From the NCBI RefSeq assembly GCF_019195455.1, contig NZ_JAIMBW010000001.1, positions 1,736,001 through 1,800,000 on the forward strand: a DNA stretch of 64,000 nucleotides, in the 5' to 3' direction. Source of the DNA: Gymnodinialimonas phycosphaerae. Lineage in GTDB: Bacteria > Pseudomonadota > Alphaproteobacteria > Rhodobacterales > Rhodobacteraceae. Within the stretch, counting starts at the first letter, position 1, and every line of letters starts with the position of its first letter. Both the position numbers and the translations under genes were made by a program. The notes beneath the pieces are model-generated. The model worked only from the letters and a program-made list of their open reading frames with translations. It was not told where the DNA came from and did not search any database. This document shows positions 1 to 8,083 of the stretch, piece after piece.

Positions 1-930
1 GACCGCGATGCGGCCATGGACAACGTGGTCGCGGGCGTGAATATCCGTCAGGAAGCTTTCCAACCTGTCGGCCACGAACTTAACGGGCCGTCCCAGCAGT
101 TTCGCCGCGGCCGCCGTGGCGATTTCGTCGCCATAGGTGTGGATCTTGATGCCGAAGGACCCGCCCACATCGTTGGAGATCACGCGCACGTTTTCCTCGG
201 CCAAGCCCAGGTGCTTGGCGAAGATATATTGCATCATATGAGGGGCTTGGCCTGAGTAGTGGCAGGTCAGCTGGTCCTCGGACGGGTCATATTCCACGAC
301 CGAGGCGCGCGCCTCCAGCGTCACGCCGGTGTGGCGTCCGAAGCGGAAGGTCCGCTCTACCACGGTGACATCATCGCGCGCGAAGGCGGCGTCGGGGTCG
401 CCGACCTCTACGGTGCGTTCCCATGCCAGGTTCGAGCCGAAATCAGGGTGGATAACGGGGGCATCCGGTTCCAGCGCACGCTCCATATCCGTGGCCACGG
501 GCAGCTCTTCGATATCGACATAAACCAGCGCCGCCGCATCCTCGGCCACCGCGCGAGAGGTGGCGACAATCATCACCACGGGCTCGCCGGTCCAGCGCAC
601 CACGTCCACCGCCAAGGGCATTTGCGGCGCCGACCGCAACCCCGCGAGGTGGCTGAGAACGCCCACGTAGGGCGTCACATGTTCGGCCAGATCCGCGCCG
701 GTGTAGACCGCGATCACGCCCGGAACGCCGCGCGCCTCTTCCAGATCAATGGACAGGATCCGACCGTGCGCCACGGGCGAGCGGACGAAAGCCCCATGGA
801 CCATGCGCGGCAACTGGATGTCATCCACGAACTTGCCCCGCCCCTGCAACAGACGCTTGGCGTCGGGGCGGTCAACGGGCTTGCCGATATAGGAATTGGG
901 CTTGTCGAAAATCGTCAGGGGGCCGCTCAT
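1..930 (-). CDS. Molybdopterin-binding large subunit of a CoxL/xanthine dehydrogenase-type hydroxylase (partial)
   Basis: The frame is open from an ATG at 930 to the window edge, giving the first 310 residues of a protein that is normally about 780. The N-terminus begins MSGPLTIFDKPNSYIGKPV, and it contains the 'GRGKFVDDI' and 'GGSFGIK' segments typical of the aldehyde oxidase/xanthine dehydrogenase large subunit, which carries the Mo-pterin and the substrate site. Its ATG overlaps the stop of the 2Fe-2S subunit by 4 bp (ATGA), so the FAD, Fe-S and Mo subunits form one translationally coupled operon. The family oxidises CO, aldehydes, purines or N-heteroaromatics. The part that would hold the CoxL active-site loop (AYRCSFR in true CO dehydrogenase) lies outside the window, so the substrate cannot be read. 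A catabolic hydroxylase is more likely than CO oxidation, given the monooxygenase and hydrolase neighbours. Confidence 0.9.
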   Translation of the reverse strand, partial: MSGPLTIFDKPNSYIGKPVDRPDAKRLLQGRGKFVDDIQLPRMVHGAFVRSPVAHGRILSIDLEEARGVPGVIAVYTGADLAEHVTPYVGVLSHLAGLRSAPQMPLAVDVVRWTGEPVVMIVATSRAVAEDAAALVYVDIEELPVATDMERALEPDAPVIHPDFGSNLAWERTVEVGDPDAAFARDDVTVVERTFRFGRHTGVTLEARASVVEYDPSEDQLTCHYSGQAPHMMQYIFAKHLGLAEENVRVISNDVGGSFGIKIHTYGDEIATAAAAKLLGRPVKFVADRLESFLTDIHARDHVVHGRIAV

Positions 931-1397
931 GCGCTTGCTCCGTCGATGACATCGCAGACCGCGTCGACGATGGATTGATAGCCGGTGCAGCGGCAGTAAT
1001 TTCCCGACAAATGCTCTCGGATGGCGGCGCGGTCCGCTGCCCCCCCGCCCTCTATATATTCCACCGCAGAGGCCAGCATCCCCGGCGTGCAATACCCGCA
1101 TTGCAGCGCATTGCGGGCGGTGAAAGCGTCCCGCAAAGCGGCGGCGCGGTCGCCGTAGCCTTCGATTGTCGTGACCTGTGTGCCGTCGGCTTGCACCGCC
1201 AGCATCAGGCATCCGCGCACCATGGCGCCGTCCACTTCCAACGTGCAGGCACCGCAGACGCCGTGCTCGCAACCCACATGGCTTCCCGTCAAGCCCATGG
1301 TATTGCGCAGGAAATCCACAAGGTTCTGGCGCACGGGAACGGCGGCTGTCGTGGTCTCACCATTCACGGTGACCGAGATCATCTTGCTGTCGGACAT
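927..1397 (-). CDS. 2Fe-2S small subunit of molybdenum hydroxylase (CoxS-like)
   Basis: This 156-residue electron-transfer subunit carries two 2Fe-2S clusters between the molybdenum and FAD subunits. The N-terminal plant-ferredoxin-type cluster ligands are Cys43, Cys48, Cys51 and Cys63 (CEHGVCGACT region). The C-terminal helical cluster uses Cys100, Cys103, Cys135 and Cys137 (GYCTPGM and NYCRCTGY). All eight cysteines are present and the length is normal for the family. It lies 3 bp downstream of the FAD subunit and overlaps the large subunit by 4 bp, in the order medium-small-large. Confidence 0.95.
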   Translation of the reverse strand: MSDSKMISVTVNGETTTAAVPVRQNLVDFLRNTMGLTGSHVGCEHGVCGACTLEVDGAMVRGCLMLAVQADGTQVTTIEGYGDRAAALRDAFTARNALQCGYCTPGMLASAVEYIEGGGAADRAAIREHLSGNYCRCTGYQSIVDAVCDVIDGASA

Positions 1398-1400
1398 GGC

Positions 1401-2222
1401 CTAAAGCCCCCCCAATGCGCGTTTCAAAACAATGCCCGAGAGGTGCTTCTTCGTGGCATCGCTTGCGTTCAGATCGCCCGAGAAAGGAAGCCCCTCCAAC
1501 GCGGCGATCGCGTCATCAACGGCGCCACCGGCGTCCAGCACCGCCTCGACCGCGGTGGCGCGCAGCGCACGGTCGGCAATTGAAAAGTAGGCCACGCGGT
1601 GGTCGGTGCGGTCGGTGGCGCAAGACAGTGCGACACCGGCCATCGCATAGTCGCCGTGGCGTCGCGCAAGTTCATAGAAGGCAAACCGGCGATCCCCGCG
1701 CGGCGGGATCGTGATAGCCGTAACCAATTCGCCCGGCTCCAGCGCGGTCTCATACATGCCAAGGAAGAAGTCGTTGGCGGCGTGATCCTTGGATCCCTCC
1801 TCGGATTGCACCGTGATCACCGCGTCAAGCGCCAGCAGGAGCGCGGGCATCTCGGCCGCAGGGTCCGCCAGTGCCACACTGCCGCCGATGGTGCCGCGGT
1901 TGCGCACGGCCGCATGGGCGATGTGGGGCAGCGCCTGGGCGATCAGCGGCGCATGATCTGATACAAGATCAGATCCTGTCAGCTCCACATACCGCGTCAT
2001 CGCACCGATGCGTAGCGCGCCGTCTTCCAGCGTGATCCCCCGTAAGGCGTCCAACCCCGAAAGATCCACCAGCATACCGGGGGCTGCGAGGCGGAAATTC
2101 ATCATCGGCATCAGGCTTTGTCCGCCCGCCAGTGGCGCGGCGTCGCGATCCGCATCGGCCAGAAGTGCCAAGGCATCCCCCAGCGACGCGGGGCGTTCAT
2201 ACAGAAAATCGGCAGCTTTCAT
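1401..2222 (-). CDS. FAD-binding medium subunit of molybdenum hydroxylase (CoxM-like)
   Basis: This 273-residue subunit passes electrons from the Fe-S clusters to an external acceptor through FAD. The family signatures are the pyrophosphate-binding AGGQSLMPMM at about residues 32-41 and the RNRGTIGGSVALADPAAE stretch near residue 115. It is the first gene of the three-subunit operon. The promoter region just upstream contains an 18-bp inverted repeat (2262-2279) shared with two other promoters of the locus, so expression is probably under the adjacent TetR regulator. The substrate is not predictable from this subunit. Confidence 0.93.
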   Translation of the reverse strand: MKAADFLYERPASLGDALALLADADRDAAPLAGGQSLMPMMNFRLAAPGMLVDLSGLDALRGITLEDGALRIGAMTRYVELTGSDLVSDHAPLIAQALPHIAHAAVRNRGTIGGSVALADPAAEMPALLLALDAVITVQSEEGSKDHAANDFFLGMYETALEPGELVTAITIPPRGDRRFAFYELARRHGDYAMAGVALSCATDRTDHRVAYFSIADRALRATAVEAVLDAGGAVDDAIAALEGLPFSGDLNASDATKKHLSGIVLKRALGGL

Positions 2223-2261
2223 TTCATCCCCCCAGACGGGTTTCCCGCCCCAATTTGGCTA

Positions 2262-2279
2262 ATTTATCGATCTATAAAT
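2262..2279. promoter_or_regulatory. Putative TetR operator 1 (hydroxylase operon)
   Basis: Perfect inverted repeat: ATTTAT, 6-bp spacer, ATAAAT. It sits 40 bp upstream of the FAD-subunit start and downstream of the tetR stop. The same half-sites and spacing recur at 6357-6378 (extended to 8-bp arms) and, degenerate on one side, at 3494-3511. This AT-rich element stands out in the high-GC background. That the local TetR binds it is inference. Confidence 0.6.
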
Positions 2280-2320
2280 AAGTCGCAAGGACTTTCTGGA
2301 AGGCAAGGAGACCCGAAGCG

Positions 2321-2965
2321 CTACGCCTCTCCGGCGGCACGGGCGGCGGCGATCTGGCAGAGGAAGGCGTCAATGGCCGTCTCGATCACGAAGCTCTTGT
2401 TGTTGAGGATCGAGACCTCGTAGATCAGCGTCCGCACGCCATAATAGAAGATGCCGCCGTGCATGATCCAGGCGGCCTCCACCTCTTCATCCGTGGGCAC
2501 CAGGTCCGTCAGTCCCGCCTCATGGCGGATCTCGGTCAGGATCGGCTCCAGGATACGTTCGCGCACCAGCTGCATGTAGCGGCGGTTGATATCGACACCC
2601 TTGAGGCCGGAAAACAGGAAGATGCGCATCCAATCGTTGTGGAACACGATCTCGGTGTAGGCATCATAGAACTCCAGCAGCCGGTCGCGCACGGGGCGCG
2701 AGCGGTCGGCCAGAAGCTCGCCCCATTCATCCTGCCACCGCTTTACATAGACCGCGTCATAGACTTCGGCGATCAGATCATCCTTTGACGGGAAGTAGCG
2801 GTAGAGCAGCGGCTGGGTCACTCCCAGCCGCTTGGCCAAATCACGGGTCGAGGATTCGAATCCCTCCTGGGCGAAGAATTCGATCGCTTTGGTCAGGAAC
2901 TCCTCGCGCCGTTCGCCAGAGGCCATCCGGCGCCGGGGCTGAGAGGGAGGGGAACCATCATTCAC
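2321..2965 (-). CDS. TetR/AcrR family transcriptional regulator
   Basis: About 214 residues. The N-terminal helix-turn-helix is clear (FESSTRDLAKRLGVTQPLLY followed by RYFPSKDDLI), and an all-alpha ligand domain follows. I place the start at the GTG overlapping the OsmC stop codon (GTGA). An in-frame ATG four codons upstream and another 14 codons downstream of the GTG are alternatives. It is cotranscribed after the OsmC gene and lies between two operator-like repeats, so it probably represses itself together with the hydroxylase, cyclase and monooxygenase units. The inducer is unknown. Confidence 0.9.
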   Translation of the reverse strand: MNDGSPPSQPRRRMASGERREEFLTKAIEFFAQEGFESSTRDLAKRLGVTQPLLYRYFPSKDDLIAEVYDAVYVKRWQDEWGELLADRSRPVRDRLLEFYDAYTEIVFHNDWMRIFLFSGLKGVDINRRYMQLVRERILEPILTEIRHEAGLTDLVPTDEEVEAAWIMHGGIFYYGVRTLIYEVSILNNKSFVIETAIDAFLCQIAAARAAGEA

Positions 2966-3450
2966 GCATCGATCCATTCATTGCCGAGTTTCAAGCGGTG
3001 CCCCACGATCACACCGGTCGCAAGGCTTTGCTCAAGAAAGCATCCCTTCTTCGCCGCGTCCAGCAGCCCGTGAAGTTGGTCCGGCGTCGCGTCACTGTCG
3101 ATGTCGACGTCAAGGCTGAACGCGACGGGGTGGGTGACATAGGGATCATTGCCGGTCTGCTCCCCTTTCCAATGCAGGCGCGCGCCCACTTCAACGCCGC
3201 GTATGTCAATCTTCAGGCGCTTGGCGAAGGCCCTGATCTGGGTCATCAGGCAGCCGGTCAGCGCGGCGGTGAAAAGCGCCAGGGGTGGCGGCGCCGTGCC
3301 ATCGCCACCGTGGAAGGGCCCCTCGTCTGTGGCAAGCTCGAAGCTTTCCTTCATCATTGGCCATTCGACCGAGATGTCGTTGCGCATTTTGCCTGTCGCC
3401 ACCCCTTTGCCTTCAAAGATCACGTCGAATGTCTTGCTCGTATCGGCCAT
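2962..3450 (-). CDS. OsmC family protein
   Basis: The protein has 162 residues and the OsmC/Ohr fold. The two redox cysteines expected of the family are visible at Cys67 (ALTGCLMTQ) and Cys138 (KKGCFLEQSL). Family members reduce organic or fatty hydroperoxides, and some serve as thiol-dependent accessory proteins in catabolic clusters. The gene is divergent from the cyclase gene across an 87-bp region holding operator 2, and its stop overlaps the downstream tetR start. Placement with a monooxygenase and a hydroxylase suggests a role against reactive by-products of that pathway (inference). Confidence 0.88.
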   Translation of the reverse strand: MADTSKTFDVIFEGKGVATGKMRNDISVEWPMMKESFELATDEGPFHGGDGTAPPPLALFTAALTGCLMTQIRAFAKRLKIDIRGVEVGARLHWKGEQTGNDPYVTHPVAFSLDVDIDSDATPDQLHGLLDAAKKGCFLEQSLATGVIVGHRLKLGNEWIDA

Positions 3451-3493
3451 GTAAGCACCCTGTTGCTAGATTGTCTGCACAACGCTAGCATCT

Positions 3494-3511
3494 ATTTATC
3501 GGTCGATCATT
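3494..3511. promoter_or_regulatory. Putative TetR operator 2 (osmC / cyclase divergent promoter)
   Basis: The left half ATTTAT is intact, followed by a 6-bp spacer and a right half ATCATT matching 4 of 6 positions of the ATAAAT seen in the other two sites. It lies midway between the divergent OsmC and cyclase genes. Weaker than the other sites, but in the right place. Confidence 0.45.
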
Positions 3512-3537
3512 AAGAATATGCCGTTTGGGAGGACACC

Positions 3538-4494
3538 ATGGCCAAACTGACCCGTCAGGAGATTTACGATACCGCGAAAGAGCTATCCAATTGGGGCCGC
3601 TGGGGGGATGACGACCAGATCGGCACGCTCAACAACGTCTCGCCCGAGGATATCGTCGCGGCGGCGGGGCTGGTGCGGAAGGGCAAGACCTTCGCGCTGG
3701 GGCTGGATCTGAAAGAGAAGATCCAATCGGGCCTCTTCGGGGGGCGTTGGAACATGATTCACCAGATGCTGGCCACCGGAACCGATGCCGTACAAGGCGA
3801 GCAGGACGGCGACGGAAAGGCCTACCTGCGCTATGCCGACGACGCGATCAATCTGCCCTGTCAAGGCAGCACGCAATGGGACGCGCTGTGCCACATCTTC
3901 CTGGATGAGCAGATGTACAACGGCTATCCGGCGACGGATGTGACGGTGAATGGTGCCAAGCGGTTGGGCATTGAACACGTGCGCGACAAGATGGTCGGGC
4001 GCGGCGTGCTGCTGGATATCGCGCGGTGGAAGGGTGTCGATAGCCTTGACGATGGCTATGGCATCACGAATGCCGATCTGGACGGTTGTGCCGCGGCGCA
4101 GGGCGTTGAAATCCGCAAGGGCGATTTCGTGATCGTGCGCACGGGCCATCAAGAACGTTGCCTCGCGGCGGGCGATTGGAGCGGCTATGCAGGCGGCGAC
4201 GCGCCGGGGCTGAGCTTCGAGACCGCACGCTGGATCAAGGCCAATGACATTGCCGCCATCTGCGCCGACACCTGGGGCTGCGAGGTGCGCCCGAACGAGA
4301 CCGACGAGGCCAATCAACCGTGGCACTGGGTCGTGATCCCGGCGATCGGCATTTCCATGGGCGAGATCTTCTACCTGAAAGAACTGGGCGAGGATTGCGC
4401 CGAAGATGGCGTTTACGAGTTCCTGTTCACCGCCCCGCCCCTGCACATTCCCGGCGCGGCAGGCTCGCCGATCAATCCCCAGGCGATCAAATGA
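3538..4494 (+). CDS. Cyclase family protein (PF04199-type metal-dependent hydrolase)
   Basis: This 318-residue enzyme belongs to the kynurenine-formamidase/isatin-hydrolase-like 'cyclase' superfamily, which opens amides, lactones or imides using Zn or Mn. The metal motif HxGTHxDxPxH appears in the variant form GSTQWDALCH (residues 110-119), with Gln in the GTH position; Asp and the final His are kept. I recall this form from a branch of the family. The start ATG at 3538 follows a GGGAGG ribosome site. Its stop overlaps the glutathione-transferase start (ATGA). With a molybdenum hydroxylase and an FAD monooxygenase nearby, ring cleavage or amide hydrolysis is plausible, but the substrate is unknown. 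Confidence 0.85.
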   Translation: MAKLTRQEIYDTAKELSNWGRWGDDDQIGTLNNVSPEDIVAAAGLVRKGKTFALGLDLKEKIQSGLFGGRWNMIHQMLATGTDAVQGEQDGDGKAYLRYADDAINLPCQGSTQWDALCHIFLDEQMYNGYPATDVTVNGAKRLGIEHVRDKMVGRGVLLDIARWKGVDSLDDGYGITNADLDGCAAAQGVEIRKGDFVIVRTGHQERCLAAGDWSGYAGGDAPGLSFETARWIKANDIAAICADTWGCEVRPNETDEANQPWHWVVIPAIGISMGEIFYLKELGEDCAEDGVYEFLFTAPPLHIPGAAGSPINPQAIK

Positions 4495-5075
4495 TCGTTT
4501 GGGGACGCCCCTCCTCGGTCAACGTCCAGAAAGTGCTCTGGGCACTGACCGAGCACGGCATGACGTTTGAAAACCGGGTCGTCGGCGGCAAATATGGCGG
4601 CACCGATACCGAGGCGTTCGCCGCCATGACCCCCGTCCCACGCGTTCCCGTCCTTCAGGACGGGGACCTGACACTTTGGGAAAGCCACGCGATCTTGCGG
4701 TATCTGTCTGGCGGGGTTTCGCCACTGGCGGATCAATGGATGGAATACACCACCTCTACCCTGCAACCGGCCTTCCTGCGGATGTTCTACGAACTTGTGC
4801 GCACCGCGCCAGAGGCACGGGTGCTGGATGCGGCGGCGCTGATCGCCGATTTCCTCGCCGCCGTGCCGCCGCTGGAATGGCAGTTGGCCAAGACCGAATG
4901 GCTTGGCGGCGACAGCTTTGGAATGGCCGATGTCGCGGCGGGCGCGATGATGTACCGCGCCTGCGATCTGTGTGATCCGCTAACCCCCGAAGTGGCCCGC
5001 TGGTACGAACAACTGAAGGACCGGGCCGCCTACCGCGACATCGTGATGACGTCCTACGAAGAACTTCGGGGCTAA
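4491..5075 (+). CDS. Glutathione S-transferase family protein
   Basis: 194 residues. The thioredoxin-like N-domain starts WGRPSSVNVQKVLWAL, with a Ser in the catalytic loop (RPSS), then PRVPVLQDGD and the ESHAILRYL glutathione-binding segment; a helical C-domain follows. Transferases with this layout include zeta-like isomerases and dehalogenases in aromatic catabolism. The start is fixed by the 4-bp ATGA overlap with the cyclase stop, so the two proteins are translationally coupled and presumably act in the same pathway. Confidence 0.9.
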   Translation: MIVWGRPSSVNVQKVLWALTEHGMTFENRVVGGKYGGTDTEAFAAMTPVPRVPVLQDGDLTLWESHAILRYLSGGVSPLADQWMEYTTSTLQPAFLRMFYELVRTAPEARVLDAAALIADFLAAVPPLEWQLAKTEWLGGDSFGMADVAAGAMMYRACDLCDPLTPEVARWYEQLKDRAAYRDIVMTSYEELRG

Positions 5076-5134
5076 AGCGCAATCCAAGAAGTAGGAGCCG
5101 GTTTTGGGGTCAGATTGCGCGTTCTTGATGCCTT

Positions 5135-6343
5135 CTAGAAATCCGCCACGGCTGTAAGGCGGATGATCTCGTCCATATTGGGGTTGTGGCGGCCGTCCAT
5201 CGGATCGCCCTGCATCGGCACCTGCATCATGTGCCGCCCCAGCATTTGCGAGCGCTCATAAGCGGCACGCGACAAGGGCACGCGTTCGGCCGAATAGGCC
5301 TGCAAGCCTGCGCTCACATCGCCCGCCAAATGCCGCGCCAAGGCCAGCGCATCCTGCGCTGCTTTCGTCACGCCCATACCCACATGGGGCCGCGCCACGC
5401 AGGCCGCATCCCCCGACAGCGCCACGCGGCCCTTTGCGAAAGTGGGCGAGAGGTGGTCGTAGATCGGCGTGAAGAAGGGCCGTTCACTCTTGGCCAGAAC
5501 GTGCTGAAACACGTCCGGCAACACCCGTGCGGCCGTCTCTTCCAACTGCGCCAGAACGTCGTCGCGCACCAGCGGCGGCGGGATCGAGATCGCGTGGGTC
5601 TGGCCGCTCGCGTCCGTCAGCATGTCCGTCAGGCCGTCTTGGCTGACAGGAAAATACCACACGAAGTTATAGCGCCGATGGCCGGGGCGCAGGTCATTGT
5701 TCTCGCCCGCGATGGGGTAGCCCACGATCTGCGTGCCCTGGGGCATGAACATGCCGAAGACGTCAAAGATGCGGTCCCGCATCTCGGGCGACAAATCCGC
5801 CTCCTGCGCCAGGGCGCGCCAGACGACATAGCCGGAATAGGCAGGCTGGACATCGGGTAACAGACGCGCCCGCACGGCCGAGCGGAAGCCATCGGCCCCG
5901 ACCAGCAGATCAACGCGGGCCTCGGCACCACTCTCGAAGTGCAATGTGACGCCGTCGGCATCCTCGGTGTAAGAGGCAAGCATCTCACCCAAATGATACG
6001 CGTCATCGGGGATCAGCCGCCGCAGCGTTTGATACATGCGGTCCCAGGATGTCACGATCTGCGGGTAAGGCAGCGTCGTAACCCGCGCGCCGTCGCGATC
6101 AAAGACGACGCGGTCGTGCACCTGCACGCCCAGATCGGACGTGTCCGCGCCAACCTCGGCCAACGCATGAAGCAACTGCGGATGGGTCACGATGCCCGCA
6201 CCGCGCCCCGACAGGGGCACGCCCACGCGCTCATGGACCTGCACCTGCCACCCTGCCTTGCGCAGGGCCGCAGCCGCAAACAGCCCTCCGATCGAGCCTC
6301 CGATAACCGCTGCTGTACCTGTCAAAATTTCGCCTCCGAACAT
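5135..6343 (-). CDS. FAD-dependent monooxygenase (UbiH/PHBH-type)
   Basis: 402 residues from the ATG at 6343, which has AAAGG just upstream. Longer in-frame starts would run into the operator. The Rossmann FAD motif GGSIGG is at residues 15-20 with an acidic end at VQVHERVG. The second flavin motif appears as ALSGDAACVARPHVGMG. Class A flavoprotein monooxygenases hydroxylate aromatic or heteroaromatic rings with NAD(P)H. The gene is divergent from a cupin gene across operator 3, tying it to the TetR-controlled locus. The substrate is not predictable. Confidence 0.9.
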   Translation of the reverse strand: MFGGEILTGTAAVIGGSIGGLFAAAALRKAGWQVQVHERVGVPLSGRGAGIVTHPQLLHALAEVGADTSDLGVQVHDRVVFDRDGARVTTLPYPQIVTSWDRMYQTLRRLIPDDAYHLGEMLASYTEDADGVTLHFESGAEARVDLLVGADGFRSAVRARLLPDVQPAYSGYVVWRALAQEADLSPEMRDRIFDVFGMFMPQGTQIVGYPIAGENNDLRPGHRRYNFVWYFPVSQDGLTDMLTDASGQTHAISIPPPLVRDDVLAQLEETAARVLPDVFQHVLAKSERPFFTPIYDHLSPTFAKGRVALSGDAACVARPHVGMGVTKAAQDALALARHLAGDVSAGLQAYSAERVPLSRAAYERSQMLGRHMMQVPMQGDPMDGRHNPNMDEIIRLTAVADF

Positions 6344-6356
6344 GCCTTTGCAGTTC

Positions 6357-6378
6357 TTATTTATCACTCTATAAATAA
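6357..6378. promoter_or_regulatory. Putative TetR operator 3 (monooxygenase / cupin divergent promoter)
   Basis: Perfect inverted repeat with 8-bp arms, TTATTTAT and ATAAATAA, separated by 6 bp. It is the best copy of the element also present at 2262-2279 and 3494-3511. It sits 14 bp upstream of the monooxygenase start and 26 bp upstream of the cupin start, so one bound repressor could block both divergent promoters. Confidence 0.65.
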
Positions 6379-6403
6379 AAGGCGAGTCTGTTGGAGATAT
6401 GAA

Positions 6404-6802
6404 ATGGCACAAATCGACCAAGACGCCTTCAAGGGGCCCCATTGGACGCCTGCGTTGATCGAGGACCTTGCGGCAGGCCGCGAAAGCGGTGCCGTGGGAT
6501 CGGTAATGGTTAGCGAAAGCGCGCGGGCGCGGGTGTGGCTAATCACGATGCAGCCGGGCGATCGGCTGCCGTTTCACACCCATGTCCTGGATTACTTCTG
6601 GGTCGCCACGACCCCGGGGCGCGCCCGGTCCCGCTATGCGGATGGCACCGTCGCCGAGGTCGATTACGACATCGGCACCACGCGTCACTTCACCTTCAAG
6701 CAGGGCGAAAGCATGACACATGACCTTGAAAACATTGGCGACACGGTTTTGTGCTTCACGACGGTCGAATACCTCGACAGCCCGAACGCGCCGCTGTGCT
6801 AG
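6404..6802 (+). CDS. Cupin domain protein
   Basis: A 132-residue single-domain beta-barrel protein. The first cupin motif is visible as PGDRLPFHTHVLDYFWV, with candidate metal ligands His58 and His60. The second motif is weak (FKQGESMTHDLENIGD). The start is supported by TTGGAG 8 bp upstream. Small cupins in catabolic loci act as isomerases, dioxygenases or metal-binding accessory proteins. Divergent transcription from the FAD monooxygenase across a shared operator suggests a common pathway. Confidence 0.85.
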   Translation: MAQIDQDAFKGPHWTPALIEDLAAGRESGAVGSVMVSESARARVWLITMQPGDRLPFHTHVLDYFWVATTPGRARSRYADGTVAEVDYDIGTTRHFTFKQGESMTHDLENIGDTVLCFTTVEYLDSPNAPLC

Positions 6803-6827
6803 GCACCGCGACGCGGGCGGGCCGGCG

Positions 6828-7343
6828 TCACGCGGTGGCGGCTTCCGGCAGGGTCGTCAAGCGCCCCTTGGCAAACAGCAGCGGGGCAGCGTCGCCGTGG
6901 CCATGGCGCTCGACCCGACCGATGAAAATCTCATGGTCGCCTCCATCGTAACGCGCATGGGTCGAGCATTCGAACACGGCAGCCGATCCCGCCAGCACAG
7001 GCACACCGCCGGTGCCTTTCGTCCACTCCAGCCCATCGAAGCGCTCTTCCACCGGGCTGGAGAAGATGCGCGGCAACTCGGCCTGCGCCTCGGACAACAC
7101 GTTGACCGCGAAATGGCCGTTGGCGCGGAAGTCCGCAAGGCTCAGCGCCTTCAGCCCAAGACTCCACAGGATCAGCGGCGGGTCCATGGAGACCGAGTTG
7201 AACGACGAAATCGTCACCCCGATCGGCGCGCCAGAGCGGCTGGTGGTGGTGACAACCGCCACGCCCGTCGGAAAGCAGCCAAGGGTCCGCCGCAAATCCG
7301 TGGCGTTGATGATCTGATCGGTGATGGGGGTCGCAGCGTTCAT
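6828..7343 (-). CDS. Flavin reductase family protein
   Basis: 171 residues from the ATG at 7343, which has a perfect AGGAGG. FMN-binding split-barrel features are present: FPTGVAVVTT, APIGVTISSFNSVSMDPPLI and the FAVNVLSEAQ segment. Such enzymes supply reduced FMN or FAD to two-component monooxygenases; no obvious reduced-flavin-dependent oxygenase is in the window, so the partner is unknown. It is convergent with the cupin gene and closes the putative catabolic locus. The 170-bp region upstream is very AT-rich. Confidence 0.9.
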   Translation of the reverse strand: MNAATPITDQIINATDLRRTLGCFPTGVAVVTTTSRSGAPIGVTISSFNSVSMDPPLILWSLGLKALSLADFRANGHFAVNVLSEAQAELPRIFSSPVEERFDGLEWTKGTGGVPVLAGSAAVFECSTHARYDGGDHEIFIGRVERHGHGDAAPLLFAKGRLTTLPEAATA

Positions 7344-7515
7344 GGTGTCCTCCTGTTCGCAGCACAAGGATGAGGTCAAAACGCATTATTTCAAATTATT
7401 ATGCATGATTTTTTGAAGAATATTTCTTGATACACAAATTCCGTACCGACGTGCCTTGCGCCTTCCCCTTGGGTCGTGCCACGTCAAGGAAACGCTTGAT
7501 CAAAGGACCCCTGCG

Positions 7516-8070
7516 ATGACACAAGCCCGCCTCTCTCCGCTGCCACCCGACGCTTGGCCAGACGCGCTGGCAGATCTGGAAGATGCCTTTGCGGGGCGCC
7601 TGAACGTGTATCGCACCATGGCCCATCATCCGGATTTGGTGCGCGCCTGGGCCAATCTGCGCCAGCACGTGGTGCTGGACACCAGCCTGGGCCCTGCCGC
7701 GTCCGAGGTGGTGATCCTGCGCGCGGGGGCGCGGCTGAACTCGGACTATGAGTGGGGGCACCACGTGTCCCGCGCCCGCGTGCTGGGGTTCGAGGATGCC
7801 CGCATCGCTTCCCTCCGTGGCCCCTTGGACGCGATGGGGACCGACGACGCCACCCTCGCCCGCGCGGTGGATGAGGTGATTGACCAATCGCGGCTGTCGC
7901 CCGAAACCCTTGCCGCCCTTTCCGGATTGGTGGGTTCGCAAGGCGTGCTCGATCTCTTTGCCACCGTCGGGTTTTATTCCACCTTGGCCTTCATCGTGAA
8001 CACATTCGACACCCCGCTCGACCCAGCGGTCACCGATGAGCTTGCGGCCCGCCCCCTGCCCGCCCCCTGA
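7516..8070 (+). CDS. Carboxymuconolactone decarboxylase family protein
   Basis: 184 residues. The AhpD-like helical fold is indicated by the signature SDYEWGHHVSRARVLGFED. The CxxC pair of AhpD peroxidase reductases is absent, so it belongs to the non-redox branch that includes gamma-carboxymuconolactone decarboxylase-like proteins. The start ATG at 7516 is preceded by AAAGGA. It runs into the TDT transporter gene with a 13-bp gap, so the two are probably cotranscribed. The function may extend the neighbouring aromatic or heteroaromatic pathway, but this is not shown. Confidence 0.82.
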   Translation: MTQARLSPLPPDAWPDALADLEDAFAGRLNVYRTMAHHPDLVRAWANLRQHVVLDTSLGPAASEVVILRAGARLNSDYEWGHHVSRARVLGFEDARIASLRGPLDAMGTDDATLARAVDEVIDQSRLSPETLAALSGLVGSQGVLDLFATVGFYSTLAFIVNTFDTPLDPAVTDELAARPLPAP

Positions 8071-8083
8071 AGGACACTGTGCA

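Noticed and set aside
1..2222. A definite CO dehydrogenase (coxMSL) call.
   Set aside because: The diagnostic active-site loop of the large subunit lies outside the window and the neighbours suggest organic substrate catabolism.
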